A stretch of 64,000 nucleotides of DNA from Marisediminicola sp040546025 (GCF_040546025.1 NZ_JBEPNA010000001.1:434001-498000), one strand, 5' to 3'. Numbered from the stretch's first letter, positions 15,215 to 24,379 are shown. Numbers and translations are program-made. The notes: generated by a model from the sequence alone, not told the origin.

Positions 15215-18200
15215 ATGCGCTTGCTGGTGCTTCACGCGTTCTGGTCGCTCGACCATGGCCTCGGACTGTGGGCCGAAGACTCCGAAAAGACAGTCAAGAC
15301 CCCCAGTCAAGCGTTGAAAGCGGCCCGGCCACATCCCTTCGCGGCCTCGGCAGATGTCGTCGCGGCCATACAAGCCGGCGAGGCCGGCACCACCACCTTG
15401 TTGCTGCCCTCGCTCCGGCGCTCGCCACTGGACTCTCCCGAACTCGTGCGGATCACTCCGCGACCGCTGAGTTCGACCGGTCCGTCCCTGTTGCCGTGGA
15501 CGGTGCCCGTCGTATGGGTCCAACCGGCGGCGCTCACGGCCATTGCTCCTCCGCCTTTCACAGACAGTGCTGTCGGAGATGCTGCCATCGCGGCTGAGCC
15601 TGGTGGCGCGGAATTGGCCTCGGCACTGTTCCCCGAGGACTTCCCGGACGATGAGCCGACGCCGCTACATGACGTGCGTATTGCGCCTTCGGCGCGATTC
15701 CTCGGCGAGCTGGCGCGATTCGCAGACGAGCTCGCGGAACGAGGCCGGGTGCTCCCGCAGATCACTTGGGCTTCCCACGTCACCGATGCGTCCGCCGTGG
15801 CCGACGCGCGGTGGCGTGCCGTCTTGCGTGGGCCTGACGCGCTCGTTTTCGGCGACCTGGTAGCTGCCACACCGCCCGCGTTTCGGGCAGAGCCGGGCTC
15901 TGAAGACTCTAGTGAATTGATCGCGGTGGCGCTCGACACCCTCACCGACGCCGCGGTTCGCCGCCGATTGCCGGACGATCTGCCGATGTTGCCGCCGCGT
16001 CGTGGACCAAAGCCCCTGCAACCTCGCGCCGGTGAAGCTTGGCTGGGGGCGCTGCGCACGGCCGATGCACGCATCCGTGTTCCGGAGACGGCGCTGGCCG
16101 AGCTGGAGCGGTCGTTGGCACCCTGGGCCGAGTATGCGCGGGAGGCAGACGCCCCGGCCCGCGCAACCTTCCGGCTCAGTGAGGCTCCCGGCGCAGAATA
16201 CGTTGAGGACGAAGGACTCCCGCGGGCCGATGACACCGATGGTGCAGCAGCAGCGATCACAGCCCCGGAGGACACGCCACCATGGCGGTTGGAGTTTCTG
16301 CTGCAGTCCTCCGCGGACCCCAGCCTGATGGTCCGGGCCGAACAGGTCTGGCAGGACGACGGGGCACTGACTCGTTGGCTCGGGCGCCCACAGGAAGTGC
16401 TGCTCCGAGAACTGGGTAAGGCCGCCCGTATCTACCCCGGCCTGGAACCTGGGCTGCGCCAGTCGCGACCCACGGCGCTCGACCTTGACTCGGAATCCGC
16501 ATTCGCGTTTCTTCACGAGGCCGCGCCCGCCTTGGACGAGGCGGGGTTCGGGGTACTGCTGCCCTCATGGTGGGATCGTCGGGCGAAACTGGGTCTGAAG
16601 CTGTCGGCAGCCAGCCCCATGGGCGATGACACGGGCCGGCCGGCGACGTTCGGGCGGGATCAGCTCTGTGACTTCACCTGGAGCCTCGCCATGGGCGAGC
16701 ACACCCTCACCGAAGAGGAGATCGCAGCGTTGGCCGAGGCGAAGGCTCCGCTGGTGCGGCTGCGCGGCCAGTGGGTCACGCTCAGCTCCGATCAACTGCG
16801 CCGGGGCATCGAGTTCCTCCAGCGCGAGCGCGAGGGGCGTGGCACGGTCGCGGAGGTGTTGCGTCTGGTCGCCACTCATCCCGACGACCTGGAACTGCCG
16901 TTGGACGTCATCGACGTCAGCGCCGAGGGGTGGCTGGGGGCACTGCTGGACGGCTCGGTCGACGCGAGCATCCAACCTGTCGACCCGCCGGAGGGCTTCC
17001 AGGCGACTCTGCGCCCCTACCAGGAACGCGGGTTGGCGTGGCTGCATTTTCTCGCGGATCTCGGCCTTGGCGGCTGCCTGGCCGACGACATGGGGCTCGG
17101 TAAGACTGTTCAGCTACTGGCACTGGAGGCTGTGCGCCGGCAGGCGCATCGCGAGGCCGGCCCTACGCTGCTGGTGTGTCCGATGTCGCTGATCGGCAAT
17201 TGGGAGGCCGAGGCCGCAAAATTCGCTCCCGGGCTGCGGATGCACGTGCACCACGGTTCGGACCGGCTGAGCGGCGACGACTTCGACGGAGCCCTGAATG
17301 GCATCGATATGTTGGTTACCACCTATGCGACGCTGACCCGCGATGTCGAGCAGTTCGAAGCTCACACCTGGAACCGCATCGTACTCGACGAGGCCCAGGC
17401 GGTGAAGAATCGGCTGTCCCGCGCGGCGAAGGCCGTCAAACGGCTCACCGCGGACCATCGGATCGCCCTGACCGGCACCCCGGTGGAGAACCGGCTCGCC
17501 GAGATGTGGTCGATCATGGACTTCCTGAACCCCGGGTTACTGGGCTCGGCGGAGCTGTTCCGCACCCGTTACGCGATCCCGATCGAACGGTACGGCGACG
17601 ACGTGGCAGCCCAGCGGGTGCGCGCGATCACCCGGCCCTACCTCCTGCGGCGCGTCAAGACCGACCCTGCCATCATCGATGACCTGCCGGAGAAAATCGA
17701 GATCAAGCAGTACTACACGCTCACCAGCGAGCAGGCATCGCTCTACCAGTCGGTCGTCGACGACATGATGGAAAAGATTGAAGGATCGGACGGAATCGAA
17801 CGTCGCGGAAATGTGCTGGCCGCGATGGCGAAACTCAAGCAAATCTGCAACCACCCGGCCCAGCTGCTGCACGATCGCTCGGCTATCGGTCAGCGCAGCG
17901 GCAAGGTCATCCGGCTGGAGGAGATCCTGGAGGAGATTCTGGCCGAGGGCGACAAGGTGTTGTGCTTCACCCATTACACCGAGTTCGCCGAGATGCTGAT
18001 GCCGCACATCGCGGCCCGCTTCGACACCGACGTCGCCTATCTGCACGGCGGCACCTCCCGGCAGAACCGTACAGAGTTGGTGCGACGATTCCAGTCAGGC
18101 GATGGGCCACCCATCTTCCTGCTCTCGCTGAAGGCCGGCGGTACGGGACTCAACCTGACGGCCGCTAACCACGTCATTCACCTCGATCGCTGGTGGAACC

Positions 18201-18436
18201 CCGCCGTCGAGAATCAGGCCACGGACCGGGCGTTCCGGATCGGGCAGAAACGGAGCGTGCAGGTGCGCAAATTCATCTGCCGGGGCACGCTGGAGGAACG
18301 GATCGACACCATGATCGAAGAGAAGAAAGCGTTGGCGAATATGGTTGTCGGTGATGGCGAGGGGTGGCTCACCGAGCTGTCGACCGCGAGACTGCGCGAC
18401 CTGTTCGCCCTGTCGAAGGAGGCCGTCGGTGAGTAG
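15215..18436 (+). CDS. SNF2-family DEAD/DEAH-box helicase (bacterial RapA/HelZ-like type)
   Basis: A 1073-residue double-stranded-DNA translocase. The N-terminal ~560 residues are the bacterial SNF2-associated region. The motor follows with all motifs intact: DDMGLGKTVQ (Walker A), DEAQAVKN (Walker B, DEAQ), ALTGTPVENRLAEMWS (III), a GGTSRQNRTELVRRFQ segment, SLKAGGTGLNLTAANHV (V) and the Q-x-x-DRAFRIGQ motif VI. The cellular role of these proteins is poorly defined; repair, recombination and phage defence have been suggested. It overlaps the downstream SWIM gene by 8 nt, a recurrent pairing in bacteria. Leucine is mostly CTG here whereas the surrounding genes favour CTC, and it follows a tRNA gene, so acquisition by transfer is possible. 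The start was placed at the conserved LLVLHAFWS beginning. Confidence 0.93.
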   Translation: MRLLVLHAFWSLDHGLGLWAEDSEKTVKTPSQALKAARPHPFAASADVVAAIQAGEAGTTTLLLPSLRRSPLDSPELVRITPRPLSSTGPSLLPWTVPVVWVQPAALTAIAPPPFTDSAVGDAAIAAEPGGAELASALFPEDFPDDEPTPLHDVRIAPSARFLGELARFADELAERGRVLPQITWASHVTDASAVADARWRAVLRGPDALVFGDLVAATPPAFRAEPGSEDSSELIAVALDTLTDAAVRRRLPDDLPMLPPRRGPKPLQPRAGEAWLGALRTADARIRVPETALAELERSLAPWAEYAREADAPARATFRLSEAPGAEYVEDEGLPRADDTDGAAAAITAPEDTPPWRLEFLLQSSADPSLMVRAEQVWQDDGALTRWLGRPQEVLLRELGKAARIYPGLEPGLRQSRPTALDLDSESAFAFLHEAAPALDEAGFGVLLPSWWDRRAKLGLKLSAASPMGDDTGRPATFGRDQLCDFTWSLAMGEHTLTEEEIAALAEAKAPLVRLRGQWVTLSSDQLRRGIEFLQREREGRGTVAEVLRLVATHPDDLELPLDVIDVSAEGWLGALLDGSVDASIQPVDPPEGFQATLRPYQERGLAWLHFLADLGLGGCLADDMGLGKTVQLLALEAVRRQAHREAGPTLLVCPMSLIGNWEAEAAKFAPGLRMHVHHGSDRLSGDDFDGALNGIDMLVTTYATLTRDVEQFEAHTWNRIVLDEAQAVKNRLSRAAKAVKRLTADHRIALTGTPVENRLAEMWSIMDFLNPGLLGSAELFRTRYAIPIERYGDDVAAQRVRAITRPYLLRRVKTDPAIIDDLPEKIEIKQYYTLTSEQASLYQSVVDDMMEKIEGSDGIERRGNVLAAMAKLKQICNHPAQLLHDRSAIGQRSGKVIRLEEILEEILAEGDKVLCFTHYTEFAEMLMPHIAARFDTDVAYLHGGTSRQNRTELVRRFQSGDGPPIFLLSLKAGGTGLNLTAANHVIHLDRWWNPAVENQATDRAFRIGQKRSVQVRKFICRGTLEERIDTMIEEKKALANMVVGDGEGWLTELSTARLRDLFALSKEAVGE

Positions 18437-19250
18437 GCGCCGCTACGATTCTCCTTTCTTCCCGCCGTCGGCCCCCCGCAGTGTCGAAGGTGGCGTCAGG
18501 GCCCGGAGCGTTCGCGGCGCCATCGGCACCAGCTGGTGGTCCGGGCGATTCATCGAGGTGCTGGAAGGGCTGGGCGTGGGAGGCCGCTTGCAGCGCGGTC
18601 GCAACTACGCCCGACGCGGGCAGGTGATTTCCCTCGACATCGATGCCGGCACTGTCGTCGCGAGGGTACAGGGGTCGCGGGCGAAGCCGTACCGGGTTCG
18701 CATCGGTATCACGGCATTCGGTAAGGCCGAGTGGGCATCGGTGGAGGAGGCTCTCGCCGGGAACGCCTGGTACGTGGCCTCCCTGCTGGCCGGCGAGATG
18801 CCCTCCGATATTGAAGAGGTCTTCACCGCGGTTGGTCTGTCGCTGTTTCCTCGCGGCGCCGATGAGTTGAGTCTGGACTGTTCCTGCCCCGACTGGGAAG
18901 TGCCGTGCAAGCATCTGGCGGCAGTGTTCTATCTGCTGGCCGAACAGTTCGATGATGACCCGTTCCGCATTCTTGCCTGGCGCGGACGCGAACGAGAGGA
19001 TCTGCTGGGGCGGATGCACGAGGCAGACTCCGTGAGCGGGAACGAGGCACGCGCGGGTGCTCCCCTCACGGAAGTGCTCGACACCTTCTTTGTCTCGCCC
19101 ACGCCTGTTCCCGTGCGACGGAGTTCCAGGGGCGGCGCGCTGCTGGTGGATCAGCTTCCGCCGGTGGACGTCACGGTGCGCTCGCGTCCGCTCGCCGAGG
19201 TATTGCGTCCGGTGTATGAGGCGCTCCGGGCATCCGCCGAGCGCCCATGA
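18429..19250 (+). CDS. SWIM zinc-finger protein, partner of the SNF2 helicase
   Basis: A 273-residue protein with the SWIM signature CxCx6CxH (CSCPDWEVPCKHLAAVFYLLAE), a zinc-binding fold often found with SWI2/SNF2 proteins and nucleic-acid binding. The N-terminal ~130 residues (GTSWWSGRFIEVLE, RGRNYARRGQV) match the usual region of these bacterial partners. The GTG start lies inside the end of the helicase gene (8-nt overlap), so the two are translationally coupled and probably form a complex. It ends 1 nt before the convergent ion-channel gene. Confidence 0.9.
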   Translation: MSRRRYDSPFFPPSAPRSVEGGVRARSVRGAIGTSWWSGRFIEVLEGLGVGGRLQRGRNYARRGQVISLDIDAGTVVARVQGSRAKPYRVRIGITAFGKAEWASVEEALAGNAWYVASLLAGEMPSDIEEVFTAVGLSLFPRGADELSLDCSCPDWEVPCKHLAAVFYLLAEQFDDDPFRILAWRGREREDLLGRMHEADSVSGNEARAGAPLTEVLDTFFVSPTPVPVRRSSRGGALLVDQLPPVDVTVRSRPLAEVLRPVYEALRASAERP

Positions 19251-19251
19251 A

Positions 19252-19947
19252 TTATGTGGGATCGGGCTCTTCGCTGACCGGGGCTGTTCCGCGGAGGAAG
19301 AAGGCCCCCAGAGTTCCCGCCAGGGTGGCGAACACGGCGACCGAGTGCGTCGCCAACGTGATGTGCAGCACCCTCGGGAACCCGTCGGTCGACGTGATTC
19401 CCGATCCTGTCACCGTTGTCAGGGCAGCCTCGAAGAGGGCATCCGCGTAGCTGTCGTACGTGCCCGTCGCGTACAGGAGCTGGCTTGATCCGAGCGCGAC
19501 GACAGCAGTCACCGCCACCAACCACCCGATGCGGCTTGTCAGCAGCCGCCCGGCGGAGCGCGTGCCCCGGACACTCGCCGACACGATGCCGCCCAGGCGC
19601 CCCACGCGTGCCAGGCGAAACAGGCGCAGGGCCTGGAGCGATCTGAAGAACCTGAGGAAGGGCACAAGCAGGAAGATCACCTGCCACCAGTTCCGCTTCC
19701 AGAATTTGGGCTGGAAGCGCGCGACGTAGGCGCGAAGGAGGAATTCGGCGACGAAGACGAGCCAGAAGACCCAGCCGATAATGGTCAGTGCGCTGACGAG
19801 AGCTTGCTGGGTTGCCACCAGCTGTCCGAGGACGACGAACAGAAAGAGCAGTCCGAGTATGCCCATCGGTTTGTCGAGCGACTTCGCGAACGACTCGGCC
19901 CGGGTCAGCTCCGCCTCACGCACCGAGGAGTCGTCGATAACGTCCAT
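19252..19947 (-). CDS. Voltage-gated-like cation channel with an unusual pore signature
   Basis: A 231-residue membrane protein. Helices S1-S3 span ~30-85, and the S4-like helix carries spaced arginines (RFFRSLQALRLFRLARVGRL). Then come S5, a pore loop and S6 (ITLATHSVAVFATLAGTLGAFF). The pore reads TTVTGSGITSTDGF, whereas K+ channels have TVGYGD, so selectivity cannot be assumed. The short N- and C-termini show no cyclic-nucleotide or RCK domain. An AAAGGAG stands 13 nt before the ATG, an unusually long spacing for a ribosome binding site. It is convergent with the SWIM gene. Confidence 0.8.
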   Translation of the reverse strand: MDVIDDSSVREAELTRAESFAKSLDKPMGILGLLFLFVVLGQLVATQQALVSALTIIGWVFWLVFVAEFLLRAYVARFQPKFWKRNWWQVIFLLVPFLRFFRSLQALRLFRLARVGRLGGIVSASVRGTRSAGRLLTSRIGWLVAVTAVVALGSSQLLYATGTYDSYADALFEAALTTVTGSGITSTDGFPRVLHITLATHSVAVFATLAGTLGAFFLRGTAPVSEEPDPT

Positions 19948-20110
19948 CGATTGTTGACCACTCCTTTCATCGCTGAGCCATCACCGTACCGCGGCGGAGA
20001 CGTGTGCCAGTAGGACGATTCTTTCGCATCGTGGCCTCAGTGTTCACGTGTCGCGCCCGGGCCCACCCTGTAGCGTCGAAGAGACATGCTCATCGAACGC
20101 GGAGGACGCC

Positions 20111-21487
20111 ATGGCCCCGAGTAACCCGCAACGGCGCGGAACCAGCCGCATAGCCGAGAGCCTCCGCGCGCAACTCTGGCCCGTTCCCAGCGTCGCGATC
20201 GCCCTTGCGATCGCGCTCGGCATCGGGCTTCCCATCCTCGATGAGGCAATCGACGACACCCTGCCCGCGTGGCTGACCGTCTACCTCTTCCAAGGGGGCG
20301 CGGATGCCGCCCGCGCTGTGCTCCAGGCAATCGCCGGCTCGCTCATCACTGTGACCGCGCTGACCTTCTCGCTCACCGTTGTCACCCTTCAGCTCGCGAG
20401 CAGCCAATTCTCGCCGCGACTGCTGCGCACGTTCACCAGCGACGGCGTCGTGCACTGGACCCTCGGGCTGCTGCTCGGCACCTTCGTGTACTCCTTGACG
20501 GTGCTGCGCACGGTGCGCACCGGCGGTGACGAGCGCGACCTGTTCATCCCGGTGATGTCGACCACGCTCGCCTACGTGCTCGCGGTCGCGAGCGTCATCG
20601 GCCTGGTGGCCTTCCTCGCGCACCTCGTCCGGGAGTTGCGGATCGAGACGATGCTGACCACGGTGCACCGCGAGGCATCCGCCGAGCTTGACCACAGCTT
20701 TCCAGATGACGCTGGAGTACCAGCGATAGTGCCGTCCGGCGGCGGCTCGAACGAGATCCTTGTGGGCGCGGCGGAGTCCGGGTTTCTCCTTATGGTCGAC
20801 GAGCACTCCCTGCTCGACCTGGCGATCGCACGCTCCGTGGTCATTCGGATCGATGCGCTCCCCGGCTCGTCCTTGGTGCGCGGCGTGCCGCTCGCGACGC
20901 TCTGGCCACAGCAGCCGGGAACGGTGATCGCCGCGGACGACGTCGCCGACCTGCGCAAGGGTGTGGCCGCGGCGGTGTCGAGCGGATCGGAGCGCACGAT
21001 CGTGCAGGATGCCGGATTCGGACTGCGCCAGCTCATCGATGTGACGGCCAAGGCGCTCTCACCGGGCATCAACGACCCGACGACGGCGGTGCACGCGCTC
21101 GGGCACGCCGCAGCGCTCCTGTGCGACCTTGCGGCCCGGGACCTCGGCCCTCGGCTGCATCGTGACGACAACGATCGGGTGTGCGTGATCGTGCGCCGAC
21201 CGACCTTCGCCCACTATCTTGACCTCGTGGTCGCGCAGCCGCGCCTTTACGGCATTGCCGACCCCGCGGTCACGGGCAGGCTGCTGCGGCTGCTGCAAGA
21301 GGTCGCCTGGAACGGCGATCACCCCGCCGTGCTGGCCGCCGTGCGCGACCAGCTCGCCCGGATGCGGGAGTCGATGGCCCGGCAGGAGTGGATCGCGGCG
21401 GACCGCACCAGGCTGAACGCGCTCGCGGCCGAGGTTGACGACGCGCTCGATGGGCGCTGGCGCGCGGAGGCGTATGAGGCGGGTTGA
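20111..21487 (+). CDS. DUF2254 family membrane protein
   Basis: About 458 residues. Four membrane segments occupy the first ~190 residues, including the characteristic SLITVTALTFSLTVVTLQLASSQFSPRLL region that places it in DUF2254. A soluble C-terminal domain of ~260 residues follows, containing DVTAKALSPGINDPTTA. The biochemical function is unknown. The ATG at 20111 was chosen because GGAGG at 20101-20105 is a well-spaced ribosome binding site; an upstream ATG at 20048 adds a non-conserved cysteine-containing stretch. The preceding 160 bp form the divergent promoter region with the ion-channel gene. Confidence 0.88.
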   Translation: MAPSNPQRRGTSRIAESLRAQLWPVPSVAIALAIALGIGLPILDEAIDDTLPAWLTVYLFQGGADAARAVLQAIAGSLITVTALTFSLTVVTLQLASSQFSPRLLRTFTSDGVVHWTLGLLLGTFVYSLTVLRTVRTGGDERDLFIPVMSTTLAYVLAVASVIGLVAFLAHLVRELRIETMLTTVHREASAELDHSFPDDAGVPAIVPSGGGSNEILVGAAESGFLLMVDEHSLLDLAIARSVVIRIDALPGSSLVRGVPLATLWPQQPGTVIAADDVADLRKGVAAAVSSGSERTIVQDAGFGLRQLIDVTAKALSPGINDPTTAVHALGHAAALLCDLAARDLGPRLHRDDNDRVCVIVRRPTFAHYLDLVVAQPRLYGIADPAVTGRLLRLLQEVAWNGDHPAVLAAVRDQLARMRESMARQEWIAADRTRLNALAAEVDDALDGRWRAEAYEAG

Positions 21488-21507
21488 CGTGGTGCGACGC
21501 GAGGTTA

Positions 21508-21542
21508 TTGACATTAGCTGAAAGGCTAACTACATTAGCCAA
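21508..21542 (+). promoter_or_regulatory. Promoter and candidate TetR operator for the alpha/beta hydrolase gene
   Basis: A near-consensus promoter: TTGACA at 21508-21513, a 17-bp spacer, and TACATT at 21531-21536, 6 nt before the ATG, which predicts a leaderless mRNA. The inverted repeat TTAGC-N6-GCTAA (21514-21529) fills the spacer. The octamer ACATTAGC occurs twice (21511-21518 and 21532-21539). This is the layout expected for repression, and the TetR-type gene is in the same operon. Confidence 0.75.
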
Positions 21543-22385
21543 ATGACCTTCACGCATAATGGGCCCCGGACGGAGACCCGATACCTGTCAGTCCCGGGTG
21601 GCACGATCGCTTACGACATCCAGGGCGAGGGGCCCCTTGTGCTTCTTGTTCCGGGGATGGGCGACCTTCGGGCTGCCTACCGGTTTCTTGTCCCAGCGCT
21701 CGTGAATGCCGGGTACACGGCAGCCTCCGTCGACGTGAGAGGGCACGGTGAGAGCGATGCCGCGTTCGATTCCTCCGGGGATGTCGAAACAGCGGCAGAC
21801 ATCACCCTGCTGCTCGAGGTTCTCGCCACCCCGGCCGTGATCGTCGGCAACTCGATGGGAGCCGGCTCCGCCGTGATTGTCGCGGCGGAGTACCCGCATC
21901 TCGTCGATGGACTCGTGCTCGTCGGACCGTTCGTGCGACAGCCCGCCTCCAGCACGGCGTTCACGCGAGCGATGCTGCGCCCCCTGATGGCGCGCCCGTG
22001 GGCCGCGGCCGTGTGGAAGACGTATCTGCCGAAGCTCTACGCCGGTCGCCGGCCCGAGGACTTCACCGACTACCGGAATGCGGTGATCGCGGCGCTCCGG
22101 CGACCCGGCTACACCCGAGCATTCAGCCTGACCGCCCGCGCCGATCACCGTCGAGCTGGCGAGAGCCTGACCGACGTGACCTCGCCGACTCTTGTCGTCA
22201 TGGGCGAGAAGGACCCCGACTTTGCCGACCCGAAGGGTGAGGCGGACTGGATCGGCCGCGCGCTGGGTGGGACGACCGTGATGATCGCGGACGCCGGCCA
22301 CTACCCCCAGTCGCAGCAACCCGAGCTCACGTCGGCCGCGATCGTGCGGTTTCTCGGCACACTCCGGTACCGTGCCCAGGGCTAG
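21543..22385 (+). CDS. Alpha/beta-fold hydrolase
   Basis: A 280-residue hydrolase with the nucleophile elbow GNSMGAG (catalytic Ser), the oxyanion region VPGMGD after the third strand, an acid in GEKDPDFADP and the catalytic histidine in DAGHYPQSQQP. A helical cap lies between ~130 and 200. The closest general types are esterases and haloperoxidase-like hydrolases; the substrate is unknown. The downstream TetR-type gene overlaps it by 14 nt and the promoter carries a palindrome, so expression is probably induced by a ligand that is a substrate or product of the enzyme. Confidence 0.9.
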   Translation: MTFTHNGPRTETRYLSVPGGTIAYDIQGEGPLVLLVPGMGDLRAAYRFLVPALVNAGYTAASVDVRGHGESDAAFDSSGDVETAADITLLLEVLATPAVIVGNSMGAGSAVIVAAEYPHLVDGLVLVGPFVRQPASSTAFTRAMLRPLMARPWAAAVWKTYLPKLYAGRRPEDFTDYRNAVIAALRRPGYTRAFSLTARADHRRAGESLTDVTSPTLVVMGEKDPDFADPKGEADWIGRALGGTTVMIADAGHYPQSQQPELTSAAIVRFLGTLRYRAQG

Positions 22386-22941
22386 ATTGAGCACGGCCGC
22401 CGTCGTCGAGCGTGCGGCCCAGATTCTCGATGAACGCGGCCCGGACGGGTTCAACCTCGCTGTCCTGGCCGAGAGTCTCGGGGTGCGGATACCGTCGCTC
22501 TACAAGCACATCGATGGGATGCCCGGCCTCCGCCGCAGCATCATGATCCGTGCCAAGTCGAGCCTCGCCGGCACTCTCGGGCACGCGGCCATCGGGCGTG
22601 CCCGGGAGGATGCCATCACGAGCATGTCGTTCGCCTATCGGCAGTGGGCGCTCGAGCGCCCGGGGCAGTACCCGATGACGATGCGCGCACCGCTACCGGG
22701 TGACGATGACGACGCGACGGTGTCGTCATCGATAGCCGACGTCGTATTCAGTGTGCTCGCCGGCTATGACCTCCGTGACGACGACGCCGTTGACGCCACG
22801 CGATTCTTCCGCTCCGCCGTGCACGGCTTTGTCGACCTCGAGACACGCGGCGGCTTCGAGCTGCCAGTCGATCTCGAACGCAGCTTCGTGAGGCTCGTCG
22901 AGAGCGTTGTGACTGCGTTGGAGAGCTGGTCGCGATCGTGA
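22372..22941 (+). CDS. TetR/AcrR-type transcriptional regulator
   Basis: A 189-residue repressor. The N-terminal helix-turn-helix is visible at residues ~10-55 (VVERAAQILDERGPDGFNLAVLAESLG, then VRIPSLYKHIDGMPGLR), and the rest is a helical ligand-binding domain of the WHG/TetR_C_33-like type. The GTG start lies within the end of the hydrolase gene, implying co-transcription. The likely target is the TTAGC-N6-GCTAA palindrome in the promoter of this operon, giving autoregulation; this is inferred from position. Confidence 0.88.
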   Translation: MPRARLSTAAVVERAAQILDERGPDGFNLAVLAESLGVRIPSLYKHIDGMPGLRRSIMIRAKSSLAGTLGHAAIGRAREDAITSMSFAYRQWALERPGQYPMTMRAPLPGDDDDATVSSSIADVVFSVLAGYDLRDDDAVDATRFFRSAVHGFVDLETRGGFELPVDLERSFVRLVESVVTALESWSRS

Positions 22942-22970
22942 CATCCGCCCGCTGCGGCGACCGACCGCGT

Positions 22971-23933
22971 TCAGCCGCCGAGCGCCGGCGTCAACAGCAG
23001 CACTGTCGGGACCGCGACCAGCCCGAATGCTCCGGCCAGCACGAGCCCCTGCAGCGGGCGCGGCAGCCCCGGCGCGACGTCGATGAGCCGGGTTACCCGC
23101 GCGCGCTGCTGATGAGCGTGGTGGCTGGCGAGGTCGGCGTCGGTGCGGCTGGCCATGCCGCGCGCGCCGGTCGCCGACCCGCGAGTCGCGCCACCTGCTG
23201 CGCCGCTCGCCACGAGTGCGATCGCACCGGCGAGGGTGCGGTCGTCGACAGCGCGTCGGGCATGGTCGTCGGCGAGCATCTCGATGAGCAGGGCGACCTC
23301 GGTGCGCGCGCGGGTTGCGGTCGGAAACCAGGGCAGCGAGCGGTGCCACGCGTCGAAGGCCATCAGCACGATGTAGTGGCGCTGCAGAAGGTGCGCCTTC
23401 TCGTGCTCGATGACGGCGCGCAGCTGCACATCGTCGAGTAGCTGCACCAGCCCGGCGGAGAAGACCGTGATGGGATGCGGGCTCCCGGGCAGGCAGTACG
23501 CGACCGGCAGTTCAACATCGATCATCCGGGTGTTCGGGTGGTCGGGAAGGGGCGTGCTGAGTAGCCGCACGAGCTGGCGGTGGCGCCGCCGCTGCCTCTC
23601 GATGAGCAGGGCGGTGCGCAGCAGGTTCGCGATGAGATAGGCGGCGAGCAGCCCGGCCACCACGAGCGCCAGCAGGTTCGAGATGGCGGGCGGCCACGCG
23701 GCGTCCGTGACCGCGGCAATGGACGCATCCACCAGGTTGAGGCCGAACGGAGCCAGGCCGAACGTGAGTAGCGCGCCGATCATCGACAGGCCGCCGGCGA
23801 GGGCGATCGCCTGCCAGAGGGCCAACGCGGTCGCGGGCGCACGCGACGGCCACCCGGCGCGCGCGAGGGCGATAGGAACCGGCCAGGCCAGCAGGACCGC
23901 GAGTACGGCGAGGGCGATGGCGGCGGCGATCAC
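22971..23933 (-). CDS. M56 family (BlaR1-like) membrane metallopeptidase
   Basis: A 320-residue membrane protein with about four transmembrane segments and the zinc motif HEKAH (HExxH) in AVIEHEKAHLLQRHY, preceded by the FSAGLVQLLDD segment usual for M56. It lacks the extracellular penicillin-binding sensor domain of true BlaR1/MecR1, so a beta-lactam signal is not implied. In BlaR/BlaI pairs the protease triggers cleavage or release of the repressor. The BlaI-type gene lies 16 nt upstream on the same strand, and the operators between it and cydA suggest that this protease relays an envelope or respiratory signal to the cyd operon. Confidence 0.88.
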   Translation of the reverse strand: MIAAAIALAVLAVLLAWPVPIALARAGWPSRAPATALALWQAIALAGGLSMIGALLTFGLAPFGLNLVDASIAAVTDAAWPPAISNLLALVVAGLLAAYLIANLLRTALLIERQRRRHRQLVRLLSTPLPDHPNTRMIDVELPVAYCLPGSPHPITVFSAGLVQLLDDVQLRAVIEHEKAHLLQRHYIVLMAFDAWHRSLPWFPTATRARTEVALLIEMLADDHARRAVDDRTLAGAIALVASGAAGGATRGSATGARGMASRTDADLASHHAHQQRARVTRLIDVAPGLPRPLQGLVLAGAFGLVAVPTVLLLTPALGG

Positions 23934-23949
23934 AGAGACGTCAGGTGTG

Positions 23950-24318
23950 TCAGCGTGCGCCGGAATCGAGCAGCTTGCGCAGCAGGTCGGCCTCGCCCTC
24001 GCTCGCCTGTCCGACGAACCTCTCGAGCACGGCCGCGCGGTCGGTGACGGTGCCGAGCACCTCGTGCATCAGCACAGCCATGTGGTGTTCGCGCGTCTGG
24101 GCGGCGAGAAACCGGTGGGGGCGGGAGGAGCGGTCCCTGGCGACGAACTTCTTCTTCTCGAGCCGCGACAGCACGGTCAGCACGGTCGTCGGCGCGAGCC
24201 GCTTCGCGCCCGCGGGGGTCGCCGCGAGGCGGTCCTGCAGTTCGTAGGCGGACAGCGGCGCGGGGGATTCCCAGAGGAGGTCCATGACTGTCCTCTCGAG
24301 ATCGCCGAGCGTGACCAT
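23950..24318 (-). CDS. BlaI/MecI/CopY-type transcriptional repressor
   Basis: A 122-residue winged-helix repressor: LGDLERTVMDLLWESPAPLSAYEL, then the recognition region LAPTTVLTVLSRLEKKKFVARD, then a dimerisation tail. The length and the spacing of the wing are standard for BlaI. The ATG at 24318 is preceded by AAGGGG. Multiple dyads with arms TTCTAC/GTAGAA lie 60-125 bp upstream of it and directly before cydA, so it probably represses both its own operon and cydAB-cydDC. The target assignment is inferred from position and palindrome shape. Confidence 0.92.
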   Translation of the reverse strand: MVTLGDLERTVMDLLWESPAPLSAYELQDRLAATPAGAKRLAPTTVLTVLSRLEKKKFVARDRSSRPHRFLAAQTREHHMAVLMHEVLGTVTDRAAVLERFVGQASEGEADLLRKLLDSGAR

Positions 24319-24379
24319 CGGGCCCCTTCAGATGTGTGCCGCATCAACCAGTACTCAAGGATACCCCGCCGAACCTGTG

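Noticed and set aside
14816..19260. Integration site with a duplicated tRNA-Ala 3' end
   Set aside because: I looked for the tRNA 3' sequence after the SWIM gene and did not find it, and no integrase gene is present, so an integrated element is not supported.
22971..24318. Beta-lactam resistance module
   Set aside because: The M56 protein lacks a penicillin-binding sensor domain, no beta-lactamase gene is adjacent, and the operators point to cydA.
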